The notes under the pieces were generated by a model, which saw only the letters and a program-made list of their open reading frames with translations, was not told the origin of the DNA and made no database searches. From NVTR01 sp036480115 (GTDB lineage Bacteria > Pseudomonadota > Alphaproteobacteria > Rhodobacterales > Rhodobacteraceae), in NCBI GenBank assembly GCA_965224795.1, contig CBDDAE010000001.1:434001-498000 (forward strand): a DNA stretch of 64,000 bases. Reading direction: 5' to 3'. Positions within the stretch are counted from its first letter, which is position 1, and each line of letters begins with the position of its first letter. Positions 1-9,121 of the stretch are shown one piece after another. The position numbers and the translations under genes are program-made.

Positions 1-1781
1 TGCAGTTGGCAGCAGCGCAAATAAACAGGGTGGATGGTCGTTACACGCAACTGACCAATACCGTAGCATCATCTTGCAAAATCTGTGCCTCAAGCCCGGT
101 TCCATTGTGGCAGATCCGGGCCGACAAGATCATCCATGATCAACTTGAACGACAATTATATTTTGAAAATGCTCAGCTGTTGATTGGCAGAGTTCCGGTA
201 TTCTACATCCCCCGTTTGCGTCTGCCTGACCCAACCCTAAAGCGGTCCACAGGGTTTTTGATCCCCAGAGGTAGTGCCAATTCCCTGCTGGGAACCGGCA
301 TAAAAATCCCCTACTTCATAGCCATTGGCGATCATGCTGATATAACACTCACCCCCTATTTTTCGCAAAAATCCACCACATTAGAAGCCCGCTACCGCCA
401 GGCATTCACCCGTGGCAGATTGCAGTTTGATGCGGCCTTAACCCGCGATCAGTTGGGATTTGGCACCAGCCGGGCCTATTTGTTTGGCAGTGGGAATTTT
501 GAACTTGAGCGGAGCTTTGATTTAAGATTCAATTTTGAACTTACCTCGGACGCTGCATATCTTTTGGACTATGGGTTTTCCGGAAAAGACCGGCTGAGCA
601 GCGAAATTGCGATCACCCGCACACGGGCCCAAGACTATTTTAACGGCGGGTTAATCAACTTTAAAACTCTGCGTGGGTCGGAATTGGCAATCGACGACCA
701 ACTGCCAAATTTTCAGGGTGAAATAATATATGAAAAGCGGTTCTTCCCGGCCAATATCGGCGGTCAGGGTCTTTGGTCAGTTGGGTTGGAAAGCCATCGA
801 CGTGATTCCAGCCTTGACCAATTTGGGCGCGACGTAACCCATTTAAGTGGCCGCCTTGAATGGTCGCGCAGCAACAGGTTTGCCAATGGCATGCTGGCCC
901 GTATCGGTGCGGAATTAGCTGCCGATGCCTACACTATCGCCCAAGACAGCAGCTTTGCCCCAAACCTGGCTTTTGTGACTCCCGCGCTAGAAGCAGAATT
1001 GCGCTGGCCCTTTGTCAAAACTGCCCCCGGCGGCGCAACCATGGTCTTGGAACCGGTGGTTCATATGGCGTTAACCACAAGCCTTGGCGCTAATGTCCCA
1101 AATGAAGACAGCACCATTGTGGAATTTGATGAAGGCAATCTGTTTTCGGTTTCGCGCTTTCCCGGGGACGATCAGTTTGAAAGCGGAACCCGAACGACCC
1201 TTGGCGTGAAATGGAGCCGGCTTGATCCTTCCGGCAATGCCCTTTCGCTCGCTCTGGGGCGGGTATTTCGCGATGCAGATACCGGCCAGTTCACCCAAGC
1301 CTCTGGACTGGACGGCAAATCGTCAGACTGGCTGCTCGCCGGACAATACAAACTAGACAGCCGGCTTTCGGTGACCGGGCGCGCCCTGTTTGAAAATGCA
1401 CTGAACATCACCAAGGCCGAAACCCAGGTGAACTGGAATGGTGACAAACTGGCACTGGCTTCAACCTATAGCTGGGTCATTGCCGATACCGCTGAAAACC
1501 GCCCCGATCTTACTTCACAAATGACCTTGGACGCCAATTATCAGTTGCAACGACATTGGCAGGGTAGCCTGACTTACCTGTATGATTTTGCTGCCGCCAA
1601 AAGTACAAAAGCAGCCATCGGACTAAAATATAGCAACGAGTGCATAAGCGTCGATCTTTCCCTCTCGCGCCGCTTTACTTCCTCGTTTAGTGTAACCCCG
1701 ACCACCAATGTTGGCTTCACCGTAACCTTGTTGGGATTTGGCTCGGGCGAAACTGGCGCACAAAGGACTTGTAGCGGATGA
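1..1781 (+). CDS. lptD: LPS-assembly protein LptD, 5' end outside the window
   Basis: This is the C-terminal ~590 residues of LptD, the outer-membrane beta-barrel that inserts lipopolysaccharide into the outer leaflet. The reading frame is open to the left edge, so the true start and signal peptide are missing; the first in-frame ATG-like codon near base 6 is not a real start. The first part (ADKIIHDQLERQLYFENAQL, then PVFYIPRLRLPDP) matches the end of the OstA-like periplasmic domain. The rest shows alternating polar/hydrophobic strands typical of a large barrel. The stop overlaps the surA start by four bases (ATGA at 1778-1781), and the order lptD-surA-pdxA-rsmA is the same as in enterobacteria, which supports the call. 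Confidence 0.93.
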   Translation, partial: QLAAAQINRVDGRYTQLTNTVASSCKICASSPVPLWQIRADKIIHDQLERQLYFENAQLLIGRVPVFYIPRLRLPDPTLKRSTGFLIPRGSANSLLGTGIKIPYFIAIGDHADITLTPYFSQKSTTLEARYRQAFTRGRLQFDAALTRDQLGFGTSRAYLFGSGNFELERSFDLRFNFELTSDAAYLLDYGFSGKDRLSSEIAITRTRAQDYFNGGLINFKTLRGSELAIDDQLPNFQGEIIYEKRFFPANIGGQGLWSVGLESHRRDSSLDQFGRDVTHLSGRLEWSRSNRFANGMLARIGAELAADAYTIAQDSSFAPNLAFVTPALEAELRWPFVKTAPGGATMVLEPVVHMALTTSLGANVPNEDSTIVEFDEGNLFSVSRFPGDDQFESGTRTTLGVKWSRLDPSGNALSLALGRVFRDADTGQFTQASGLDGKSSDWLLAGQYKLDSRLSVTGRALFENALNITKAETQVNWNGDKLALASTYSWVIADTAENRPDLTSQMTLDANYQLQRHWQGSLTYLYDFAAAKSTKAAIGLKYSNECISVDLSLSRRFTSSFSVTPTTNVGFTVTLLGFGSGETGAQRTCSG

Positions 1782-3031
1782 AATTTAGTCAAAACAAACT
1801 GAAAATCACCATCTCGGCGATGTTCAAAGCAGTGTTACTTGCTCTTTCCATTGGGGCGTTGCCAACTATGGCTGCCGCGCAAGGCCAATTTTCCCCGGCT
1901 GTTTACGTAAATGACGGGGCCATCACAAAATATGAGTTGCAACAGAGAATTCTGTTACTGAAAGCATTGCGAACTTCCGGGGACCTGGAAAAGGAAGCCA
2001 TAGAAAGGCTGATCTCGGAGCGTTTGCAAATTCAAGCGGCACTCCAGGCTGGAATAGCCTTAAGTGACGCTGACATATCCGCAGGTGTTGATGAATTTGC
2101 CAGCCGAACTCAGCAAACCGGCGCACAGTTCCTAGCCAATATCGCCAGTCAGGGGGTCGCCCCAGACAGTTTTCGCGATTTTGTTAAGGCCGGGCTGGCC
2201 TGGCGACAACTGGTGCGTTCAAAATTTTCGCCCAACACAAACATCACCGACGCAGAAATTGATCGCGCCATTAGTTTGCGCGCAACCAAAGGCAGCGCAC
2301 AGGTTTTAATTTCGGAAATATTCCTGCCAACCAACACGCCCGAAAACACAGAAATCAGCCTAGAGCTGGCCCCACAAATAGCCCGCTTATCTACGGTGGC
2401 AGAATTTTCGGACGCCGCCCGCCGGTTTTCCGCAGGGCCATCGCGCCAACGGGGTGGCGTGGTGCCAAATTGGGTGCCGATTGACAATTTACCGCCAAAT
2501 GTGCGCGCAGCTTTGTTAACGATGAAGCCCGGGCAAGTCACTGAACCCATTGAAATTCCCAATGCGCTGGCGCTGTTTCAATTGCGGGCTTTGCAAGAAA
2601 CAGTGGCCCCCGCCCTGCGAAACCCGACACTGGATTATGCCGCCTATTACATTGCTGGCGGGCAGTCAGCTGCGGGATTGGAGCGGGCTACAGAACTGCG
2701 CGGTCTCGTTGACAGATGCGACGATCTTTATGGCGTTGCACAGGGTCAACCAGAATCGGTATTGGATCGTGACAGTTTGCGCCTGAACGAAATTCCGCGG
2801 GACGTAGCACTTGAATTAGCCAAACTGGATGTAGGTGAAGTTTCAACCTCCCTGACCAGAGCCAACGGGGAAACACTGGTTTTTTTAATGCTTTGCGGGC
2901 GCGAAGCGGATTCCCAATCCGAAGTCTCGCGTGACGCTGTGCGCCAGTCTTTGGTTAGCCAACGATTGGCAGGGCTGGCCGATGCCTATCTGGATGAACT
3001 TCGCGCCAACGCCACAATCCAAAATCCATGA
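1778..3031 (+). CDS. surA: Periplasmic chaperone/peptidyl-prolyl isomerase SurA
   Basis: 417 residues. A Sec signal peptide is visible (hydrophobic stretch at residues ~15-31, cleavage likely after TMAAAQG). The SurA N-terminal chaperone region follows (residues ~37-165), then one parvulin-like domain (~175-285: GSAQVLISEIFLPT through PGQVTEPIEIPNALALFQL) and a weaker second C-terminal part. In the family it escorts unfolded beta-barrel proteins such as LptD to the BAM complex. It starts inside the lptD stop and ends inside the pdxA start, both as ATGA overlaps, so it is translationally coupled on both sides. Parvulin active-site residues are not obviously all conserved, so the chaperone role is more certain than the isomerase activity. 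Confidence 0.9.
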   Translation: MKFSQNKLKITISAMFKAVLLALSIGALPTMAAAQGQFSPAVYVNDGAITKYELQQRILLLKALRTSGDLEKEAIERLISERLQIQAALQAGIALSDADISAGVDEFASRTQQTGAQFLANIASQGVAPDSFRDFVKAGLAWRQLVRSKFSPNTNITDAEIDRAISLRATKGSAQVLISEIFLPTNTPENTEISLELAPQIARLSTVAEFSDAARRFSAGPSRQRGGVVPNWVPIDNLPPNVRAALLTMKPGQVTEPIEIPNALALFQLRALQETVAPALRNPTLDYAAYYIAGGQSAAGLERATELRGLVDRCDDLYGVAQGQPESVLDRDSLRLNEIPRDVALELAKLDVGEVSTSLTRANGETLVFLMLCGREADSQSEVSRDAVRQSLVSQRLAGLADAYLDELRANATIQNP

Positions 3032-4005
3032 CAAAACCCGGCCCGGTTGCCTTAACCTGCGGTGAACCCGCAGGAATCGGCCCGGAGATCAGCTATCGTG
3101 CCTGGCAAGAACTTGGGCAAGACTTTCCGTTTTTCTGGATAGGAGAGCCGCGCCATCTTCCTAAAGGATGCCAGATATCGCTAATCCAAAACCCGTCTGA
3201 AACTGTGCAGGCCACATCCAGTGGAATGCCGGTGTTAGCCCATGAATTTGCTGGTGACATGCAACCGGGTTCGCCAGAGCCACAAAATGCCCAGGGCGTC
3301 ATTGATGTCATAAAACGCGCCTGTAAACTGGTTGGTACAGGGGCGGCCAGTGCAATTTGCACGGCCCCTATTCACAAAAAAGCCCTGAAAGACGGCGCTG
3401 ATTTTGCTTTTCCCGGCCATACCGAATTTCTGGCGCATATCGCCGGGGTCGACAATGTGGTGATGATGCTGGCCAGCGACACTTTGCGCGTGGTGCCCAC
3501 CACCATTCACATCCCACTGGCAGATGTGCCCACACAGCTAACGCCCGAACTGCTAGAAACCACAATCCGCATCACCCATGCCAGCCTGATCGCCGATTTT
3601 GGCATCGCAGAACCCCGCCTTGCCATCGCCGGGTTGAACCCCCATGCCGGTGAAGGCGGCGTTATGGGGCGCGAAGAAATCGCCCTGATCACCCCAACGC
3701 TGGACAGGTTGCGCGCCAAGGGGTTGATCCTGCAGGGGCCGCTGTCAGCGGACACGATGTTTCATGCGCGCGCGCGCAGCCAGTATGACGCCGCCATCGC
3801 CATGTACCACGACCAAGCCCTGATCCCAATCAAGACACTGGCCTTTGACGAAGGCGTCAATATTACCCTTGGCCTGCCGTTTGTGCGTACCTCACCCGAC
3901 CACGGCACCGCCTTTGATATCGCCGGGCAAGGCATAGCTAACCCTGCATCGCTGATAGCAGCCCTGAAAATGGCCCATGACATGGCCGCCAGACGCGCCC
4001 GATGA
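3028..4005 (+). CDS. pdxA: 4-hydroxythreonine-4-phosphate dehydrogenase PdxA
   Basis: 325 residues, normal length for PdxA, which oxidises 4-phosphooxy-threonine with NAD in pyridoxal 5'-phosphate synthesis in the cytoplasm. Visible signatures are GEPAGIGPEI at residues 12-21, GHTEFLA, AGLNPHAGEGG, and the metal/substrate region AMYHDQALIPIK followed by RTSPDHGTAFDIAG. The His residues in GHTEFLA and MYHDQ and the Asp-His of SPDHGTA are the family metal ligands. It overlaps surA and rsmA by four bases each. Its place between surA and rsmA is an old conserved linkage with no direct metabolic link to either. Confidence 0.96.
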   Translation: MTKPGPVALTCGEPAGIGPEISYRAWQELGQDFPFFWIGEPRHLPKGCQISLIQNPSETVQATSSGMPVLAHEFAGDMQPGSPEPQNAQGVIDVIKRACKLVGTGAASAICTAPIHKKALKDGADFAFPGHTEFLAHIAGVDNVVMMLASDTLRVVPTTIHIPLADVPTQLTPELLETTIRITHASLIADFGIAEPRLAIAGLNPHAGEGGVMGREEIALITPTLDRLRAKGLILQGPLSADTMFHARARSQYDAAIAMYHDQALIPIKTLAFDEGVNITLGLPFVRTSPDHGTAFDIAGQGIANPASLIAALKMAHDMAARRAR

Positions 4006-4835
4006 TCGACAGCCTGCCGCCCCTGCGCGACGTCATCGCCAGCCATGATCTGTCGGCGAAAAAGTCCATGGGTCAGAATTTTCTGCTGGACCTGAACCTG
4101 ACGGCCAAGATTGCGCGCCAGGCCGGTGACCTAACCAGCCACGACATCCTGGAAATCGGCCCCGGTCCCGGCGGATTGACCCGGGGTCTGTTGGCCGAAG
4201 GCGCACGCCGGGTTGTGGCCTTGGAAAAAGACAGCCGTTGTATGGCCGCACTTGCCGAAATATCAGCCGCCTACCCCAACCGCCTGAACGTCATCAACAC
4301 CGACGCGCTTGACTTTGACCCCCTTAACCACCTGACCCAACCGATCCGCGTGGTCGCCAACTTGCCCTATAATATTGGCACGGAACTATTGGTACGCTGG
4401 TTGACCCCGCCCCATTGGCCACCGTTCTGGGACAGCCTGACCCTGATGTTCCAGCGTGAAGTGGCGCGACGTATTGTGGCCCAACCCGGCGGCAAAGCTT
4501 ACGGTCGCCTTGCCATCCTATCCCAATGGCGCGCCACGGCCCGTATCATGATGGACCTACCGCCTGAGGCATTTACCCCGCCCCCCAAAGTCAGCTCTGC
4601 CGTGGTTCACCTGATCGCGCGTGCCGAACCGCTGTTTCCGGCCGACCCTAAAACCCTGTCCCATGTGGTTGCCGCAGCGTTCAACCAGCGCCGCAAAATG
4701 CTGCGCTCGGCCCTGAAAGGCGTGGCCCCCGATATCGAAGACCGCATCATCGCCGCCGGGTTGAAACCAACCGAGCGGGCCGAACAGGTTTCCATCGAAG
4801 GGTTTTGTGCGCTGGCCCGGGAAGTGGCTAAATAG
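4002..4835 (+). CDS. rsmA: 16S rRNA dimethyladenosine transferase RsmA (KsgA)
   Basis: 277 residues. It dimethylates two adjacent adenosines near the 3' end of 16S rRNA (A1518/A1519 in E. coli numbering) using S-adenosylmethionine. Evidence is the N-terminal KKSMGQNFLLD, SAM motif I EIGPGPGGLT at residues 51-60, and the NLPY catalytic motif at 120-123. The C-terminal region has FNQRRKMLRSALKG, as usual for KsgA. It overlaps the pdxA stop by four bases and is the last gene of the operon; a family intergenic element follows at 4848. Confidence 0.97.
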   Translation: MIDSLPPLRDVIASHDLSAKKSMGQNFLLDLNLTAKIARQAGDLTSHDILEIGPGPGGLTRGLLAEGARRVVALEKDSRCMAALAEISAAYPNRLNVINTDALDFDPLNHLTQPIRVVANLPYNIGTELLVRWLTPPHWPPFWDSLTLMFQREVARRIVAQPGGKAYGRLAILSQWRATARIMMDLPPEAFTPPPKVSSAVVHLIARAEPLFPADPKTLSHVVAAAFNQRRKMLRSALKGVAPDIEDRIIAAGLKPTERAEQVSIEGFCALAREVAK

Positions 4836-4847
4836 TTGGTTAGCACT

Positions 4848-4867
4848 GCCTCCGGCGGGAGTATTTT
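4848..4867 (+). repeat. Recurrent intergenic element, copy 1
   Basis: GCCTCCGGCGGGAGTATTTT lies between the convergent rsmA and anmK genes. The same core appears in the other orientation at 7340-7358 and 29297-29317. It is followed by an A-rich tail. In all copies it sits just behind a gene end, so it may act in transcription termination or mRNA 3' processing; that role is inferred. Confidence 0.65.
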
Positions 4868-4891
4868 CACCAAAAAGAAGGCCCGCTTTGT

Positions 4892-5983
4892 CTAAGCCGA
4901 AGGTTGGCTGATCTGACCACCACCAACGGCCGCAGCAACACCTGTGGTGGTGGAGCAGCTGGTCGGCAAGCCCCGCGCAACCCGCACCGCCAGATAGGCA
5001 AATGCCTGAGCCTCAAGCATATCACCATTCAACCCAACCTTTTCCACCGGGTCTACGGCACAATCCAGCCCGGCGCGTAACATTTGCATCATCACCGGAT
5101 TATTACGCCCGCCGCCACTAACCAACACCTGCGAAACCGGCGCGGGAAAATGTTCAAACGCCTTAACCACCGAAGCTGCCGCAATCGCCGTTAATGTCGC
5201 CGCCGCGTCGGCATCGGACAATTCGGCGACCGCGTTTTTCAACATCGAAAAACTACCCCGGTCCAGGGATTTTGGCGGTATGCGATGAAAATAAGCATCT
5301 GCCAAAAAATCATCCAAGACAGCGCCAGCAACGATGCCACTAGCAGCCAACGCACCGTCACGATCAAAGGCCTGCCCGCACCGTTCCTGCATAAGGTCAT
5401 TGATCGGTGCATTGGCCGGACCAGTATCAAAAGCCAAAAGCGCGCCGGTATCGGTTGGCTGGCCTTTGGTTGGATCAACCCATGTCACATTGCCAACGCC
5501 CCCCAGATTAAGAAACACCACAGGCTTGCTGGCCCCAATAAATTTCGTGCAGGCAAAATGGAAAAATGGCGCCAATGGCGCGCCCTGCCCGCCCATCTGA
5601 ACATCCATGCTGCGAAAATCCCAAACCACAGGCAAGCCCAGAACCTGCGCCAGTATCTCACCACTGCCCAACTGAAAAGTACCACGCCCGCCCGGATCAT
5701 GGGTCAGGGTCTGGCCATGAAAGCCAGCGATCTGCGCGCCCTCAAATCCTGACAACAGTTTTGCATGGGCGGTTTCCAGCATTTCAGCCAGCCCCGGCGG
5801 TGCCTGCCACTGGCCCAAAGCTGCGCGCAAACTGGCCTGTTCATCAGGGGTGTAAGCCCGATAACCGGTTTCACCAAACTCAGTTATGGTTTCCCCATCT
5901 GTCAGCACCATCGCGCCGTCGATCCCATCCAGCGAGGTTCCCGACATTGCCCCAAGCGCCCAGATCGGCCCGTCTTTCAACAC
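4892..5983 (-). CDS. anmK: Anhydro-N-acetylmuramic acid kinase AnmK
   Basis: 363 residues, usual length. It phosphorylates and opens 1,6-anhydro-MurNAc released from peptidoglycan turnover, giving MurNAc-6-phosphate for recycling. Motifs seen are AMSGTSLDGID at residues 12-22 (phosphate loop of the hexokinase/actin-like ASKHA fold), GFHGQTL near 88, FLNLGGVGNVTW near 153, LAFDTGPANAPIND near 184, and VSGGGRNNPVMM near 290. It is divergent from tyrS with ~67 bases between the starts, a gene pairing I recall as common in Rhodobacterales. The short gap must hold both promoters. Confidence 0.95.
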   Translation of the reverse strand: MLKDGPIWALGAMSGTSLDGIDGAMVLTDGETITEFGETGYRAYTPDEQASLRAALGQWQAPPGLAEMLETAHAKLLSGFEGAQIAGFHGQTLTHDPGGRGTFQLGSGEILAQVLGLPVVWDFRSMDVQMGGQGAPLAPFFHFACTKFIGASKPVVFLNLGGVGNVTWVDPTKGQPTDTGALLAFDTGPANAPINDLMQERCGQAFDRDGALAASGIVAGAVLDDFLADAYFHRIPPKSLDRGSFSMLKNAVAELSDADAAATLTAIAAASVVKAFEHFPAPVSQVLVSGGGRNNPVMMQMLRAGLDCAVDPVEKVGLNGDMLEAQAFAYLAVRVARGLPTSCSTTTGVAAAVGGGQISQPSA

Positions 5984-6050
5984 ATGCTTTCCCTTTATCC
6001 CAAGCCCCGATATAAGGTCGCGGCCAATCTATGTAATGGATAATACACCA

Positions 6051-7301
6051 ATGACCTACCACCCCAAATCTGAATTTATGACAGTGATCATGCAGCGCGG
6101 CTTTTTGGCAGACTGCACAGATTATCAGGGGCTGGATGAGGCGCTGTGTCAAGGCATTGTTCCCGCCTATATCGGCTATGATCTGACCGCCAGTTCGCTG
6201 CATATCGGTAATCTGGTGCAGATCATGCTACTGCGCTGGCTGCAAAAAACCGGCCATAAACCGATCACTTTGATGGGCGGCGGCACGACACGGGTGGGCG
6301 ATCCATCCGGAAAAGATGAGATGCGAAAGCTGATCACTGATGAGCTTATCAATGAAAACGCTGCCGGAATTCGCAAGGTTTTTGAACGCTACCTGACCTA
6401 TGGCGACGGCCCCACCGACGCGATCATGCCCAACAATGCAGACTGGCTTAGCCAACTTGGGTACATTGATTTCCTGCGCGACACCGGCCGCCATTTCACC
6501 ATCAACCGGATGCTGTCCTTTGAAAGCGTTAAATCCCGACTGGACCGCGAACAATCGCTTAGCTTTATCGAATTCAACTACATGCTGCTGCAAGCCTATG
6601 ATTTTCTTGTACTTCATCGCAATCACGGCGCATTGCTGCAAATGGGTGGCTCTGACCAATGGGGCAATATCGTTTCCGGCGCTGACCTGATCCGTCGGGT
6701 TGAAGGCTCGGAAGCGTTCGGACTGACAACGCCGCTAGTCACCCGGGCCGATGGCAAGAAAATGGGCAAATCTGCCGAGGGCGCGGTTTGGCTGAACGAA
6801 GACAAAATGTCGTCCTATGATTTCTGGCAATGGTGGCGCAACATTGCGGACGCCGATGTGGGTAAGTTCCTGAAACTGTTCACCGAACGCCCGGTGGATG
6901 AATGCGACCGGCTAGGGGCTTTGGGCGGTTCAGATATTAACGCCGCCAAAATAATCCTGGCCAATGATGTCACCACGTTGTGCCATGGCGCTCAGGCCGC
7001 CAAAGCTGCCGAAAGCACGGCGCGGGAAGTGTTTGAAAAAGGCGGTGTCGGTGATGACTTGCCAACCCTGACGCTTACCGCAGCCGACCTTGGCGACGGC
7101 ATATCGATCGTACAACTACTGGTGAAGTCCGGGCTGGCCAGTTCCGGCAAAGAAGCCAAACGCCTGATCGCCGACAAAGGTGCGCGCCTGAATGATGAAC
7201 CCTTGGACAACCCCGGCCTGCTGATAGACGCAGGCATATTAGCCAACCCCATCAAACTTAGCGCCGGTAAAAAACGCCACGCGCTGGTCACTCTTAAATA
7301 G
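6051..7301 (+). CDS. tyrS: Tyrosyl-tRNA synthetase
   Basis: 416 residues from the start chosen here. It charges tRNA-Tyr in the cytoplasm. The class I signatures are HIGN at residues 51-54 (HIGH motif) and KKMGKS in ADGKKMGKSAEGAV (KMSKS motif, here KMGKS). The tyrosine pocket shows GGSDQWGNI. The C-terminal ~75 residues form an S4-like RNA-binding domain (VQLLVKSGLASSGKEAKRLI). The reading frame is open further upstream, but that would run across the anmK start; MTYHPKSEFM is the natural N-terminus. An ATG at 6036 is a possible alternative. A hairpin terminator follows at 7305. Confidence 0.95.
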   Translation: MTYHPKSEFMTVIMQRGFLADCTDYQGLDEALCQGIVPAYIGYDLTASSLHIGNLVQIMLLRWLQKTGHKPITLMGGGTTRVGDPSGKDEMRKLITDELINENAAGIRKVFERYLTYGDGPTDAIMPNNADWLSQLGYIDFLRDTGRHFTINRMLSFESVKSRLDREQSLSFIEFNYMLLQAYDFLVLHRNHGALLQMGGSDQWGNIVSGADLIRRVEGSEAFGLTTPLVTRADGKKMGKSAEGAVWLNEDKMSSYDFWQWWRNIADADVGKFLKLFTERPVDECDRLGALGGSDINAAKIILANDVTTLCHGAQAAKAAESTAREVFEKGGVGDDLPTLTLTAADLGDGISIVQLLVKSGLASSGKEAKRLIADKGARLNDEPLDNPGLLIDAGILANPIKLSAGKKRHALVTLK

Positions 7302-7304
7302 CAA

Positions 7305-7337
7305 AAGGGCAAGGTTTCCCCTGCCCTTCTTCTTTTT
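7305..7337 (+). terminator. Rho-independent terminator of tyrS
   Basis: AAGGGCA (7305-7311) and TGCCCTT (7322-7328) form a 7-bp stem followed by CTTCTTTTTC, four bases after the tyrS stop. This is a standard intrinsic terminator. Confidence 0.8.
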
Positions 7338-7339
7338 CT

Positions 7340-7388
7340 AAATATCCTCGCCGAAGGCACCCGACCCCGATTATTCGAAGAATAATCG
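7340..7388 (+). repeat. Recurrent intergenic element, copy 2, with hairpin
   Basis: The core AAATATCCTCGCCGAAGGC (7340-7358) is followed by a perfect hairpin, CGATTATTC (7368-7376), loop GAA, GAATAATCG (7380-7388). Copy 3 at 29297-29343 has the same arrangement of core and hairpin. It lies between convergent tyrS and a DUF3179 gene. Confidence 0.65.
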
Positions 7389-7397
7389 AAACATCGC

Positions 7398-8369
7398 CTA
7401 GTTCCCTAGCATCCACTGCCCGTCGGGCCAGAACGCATGGAAGGCAAAGGCGAACATCACGTCATGGGGCACATTGGCCCCACTGGCGTCGCGCACCCGG
7501 ATCGTGCCGACATCCTTACCATCCTCGATCTTGCGCGAATCCAATGCCGATGCTTGCCCACCTGCCCAGGAAATCGTCACACCATTTTCGGTGATTTCAT
7601 TTTCAGTCCGCAACCGTTCCAAAGTCCAGGCCGCACCATCCACCCGCACTACACGCATTAGCGACGGAATGTCATGGGGCGGCTCTTCGCCATTATACAG
7701 GAATGGTTTTCGTGAACTGTCATAACCCGCATAGGGGTTCGAACCATAACGGCGACGCGCCGCCGGTTCATCCATCACCAAACCGTCGGGATTACGGGCT
7801 TTGAATTCATCCCAGCTTTCCATCCAGGCCGGCAGTTGATTCAGCTGTTGGCCGTTATTGACCCCAACAATGCCTTGGCCAATGGCCTGTTGCCACCAGC
7901 TTTCGGTTTCGCGGTCAAACATAACCATGTCTGAGTTGCGTAACTTGCCCGAAACCCCGAAATTCAAGGTCTGGCCGTTGACCCGGCGATCAAATACCAG
8001 CCCGGAATTACACAGCGGACAGAACGTAACAGCCACCGGTAAATCGCCGATCACATCATTCACGATCTCATGCCAGGTTAAATAGCGTATTGGGTAGGCA
8101 CGCGGTGTCTGGCCATCAATTTCCACAGCCATCACTGGTTCACGCCCGCCAATCCGGCTTTCATCCGCCACATTAATAAACGACGGGTCCGTTAAAGCCG
8201 GGATACCATCCTTAGGCGGGCCACCGGATAATATCTCGTTCCAATCTGTCACCGATGAATTGGTAAAATCTGTATCCGGCCATTCGCTTTTCCAACGATC
8301 CGGGTTGGCCATCGCCCCGCCCGCAAGCAAAGCAATCGCGCACGCGGCAATCCAAGTCCTAATATGCAT
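7398..8369 (-). CDS. DUF3179 domain-containing exported protein
   Basis: 323 residues, with an N-terminal signal peptide (IAACAIALLAGGAMA, residues ~6-20). The DUF3179 hallmarks are present: PKDGIPALTDPSF, PRAYPIRYLTWHEIVND, and TFCPLCNSGLVFDR with two cysteines in a CPLC motif. The family has no agreed biochemical role; it is exported and the CxxC suggests metal or redox chemistry (inference). The start is set by a textbook ribosome binding site, AGGAGGTG, eight bases before the ATG at 8369; an in-frame GTG nine bases upstream lies inside that site and is unlikely. A larger member of the same family is at 41189-42556. Confidence 0.85.
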   Translation of the reverse strand: MHIRTWIAACAIALLAGGAMANPDRWKSEWPDTDFTNSSVTDWNEILSGGPPKDGIPALTDPSFINVADESRIGGREPVMAVEIDGQTPRAYPIRYLTWHEIVNDVIGDLPVAVTFCPLCNSGLVFDRRVNGQTLNFGVSGKLRNSDMVMFDRETESWWQQAIGQGIVGVNNGQQLNQLPAWMESWDEFKARNPDGLVMDEPAARRRYGSNPYAGYDSSRKPFLYNGEEPPHDIPSLMRVVRVDGAAWTLERLRTENEITENGVTISWAGGQASALDSRKIEDGKDVGTIRVRDASGANVPHDVMFAFAFHAFWPDGQWMLGN

Positions 8370-8446
8370 GATAAGCACCTCCTGCCGCTAAGCTGGCAGA
8401 CCAACCCCCGCAATCCTAGCCCTGATCACGAAGGGTTGACTAAAAG

Positions 8447-9121
8447 CTATTCAGAAACAACGACTGAATTCATGACATCCGGCTCGCCGGTGACAGTGCC
8501 ACTATTGCCTTGCCCCATCTTAATCGTGTCCAGAATTTCCAACCCGGAAGTGACCTGACCAACAATTGTGTATTGACCATCCAAATGCGGCGCAGGTGCA
8601 AACATGATGAAAAATTGGCTGTTGGCTGAATTTGGATCGCTGGACCGCGCCATACCGACTACACCTCGAGCAAAAGTCTTATCTGAAAATTCGGCCTCTA
8701 AATCCGGCATGTCCGAACCGCCCTGCCCGGCACGTGCCATTTCACCGTCTGATTTGCCAAACTGTACATCCCCGGTTTGGGCCATAAACCCATCAATCAC
8801 CCGGTGAAACACCACACCATCATAGGCACCTGAGGCTGCAAGCGCCTTGATACGTTCAACATGTTGCGGGGCAACATCATTAAACAGCTCTATAACGATT
8901 GTGCCATTTGCTTCACCGCCAACAGATATTTCCAAACTGGGGCGTGACGTATTTTGCTGCGTTGTCGTTTCGCTTTGCGCTACAGGTTCTTGGGTTTGTT
9001 GTACCGGCACCGCAGCCTTCTCAGCGTCATCAGTCGGACTTTGGTTTGTCAGGTAAAAATAGCTTAATACCCCAACTCCCAAAGCCACTAAGACCAATAA
9101 CAATGACTGAGAGCTACGCAT
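8447..9121 (-). CDS. Cyclophilin-type peptidyl-prolyl isomerase, membrane-anchored or periplasmic
   Basis: 224 residues. An N-terminal hydrophobic helix (SLLLVLVALGVGVLSYFYL, residues 5-23) without a clear cleavage site is followed by a Gln/Thr-rich linker to residue ~60, then a cyclophilin domain (FHRVIDGFMAQTGD, ANSQFFIMF, DGQYTIVGQV). It catalyses cis-trans isomerisation of Xaa-Pro bonds; the helix places it in the periplasm, probably tethered. It follows the cytoplasmic cyclophilin at 9114-9620 with an 8-base overlap, so the two are co-translated paralogues for two compartments. Confidence 0.9.
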   Translation of the reverse strand: MRSSQSLLLVLVALGVGVLSYFYLTNQSPTDDAEKAAVPVQQTQEPVAQSETTTQQNTSRPSLEISVGGEANGTIVIELFNDVAPQHVERIKALAASGAYDGVVFHRVIDGFMAQTGDVQFGKSDGEMARAGQGGSDMPDLEAEFSDKTFARGVVGMARSSDPNSANSQFFIMFAPAPHLDGQYTIVGQVTSGLEILDTIKMGQGNSGTVTGEPDVMNSVVVSE

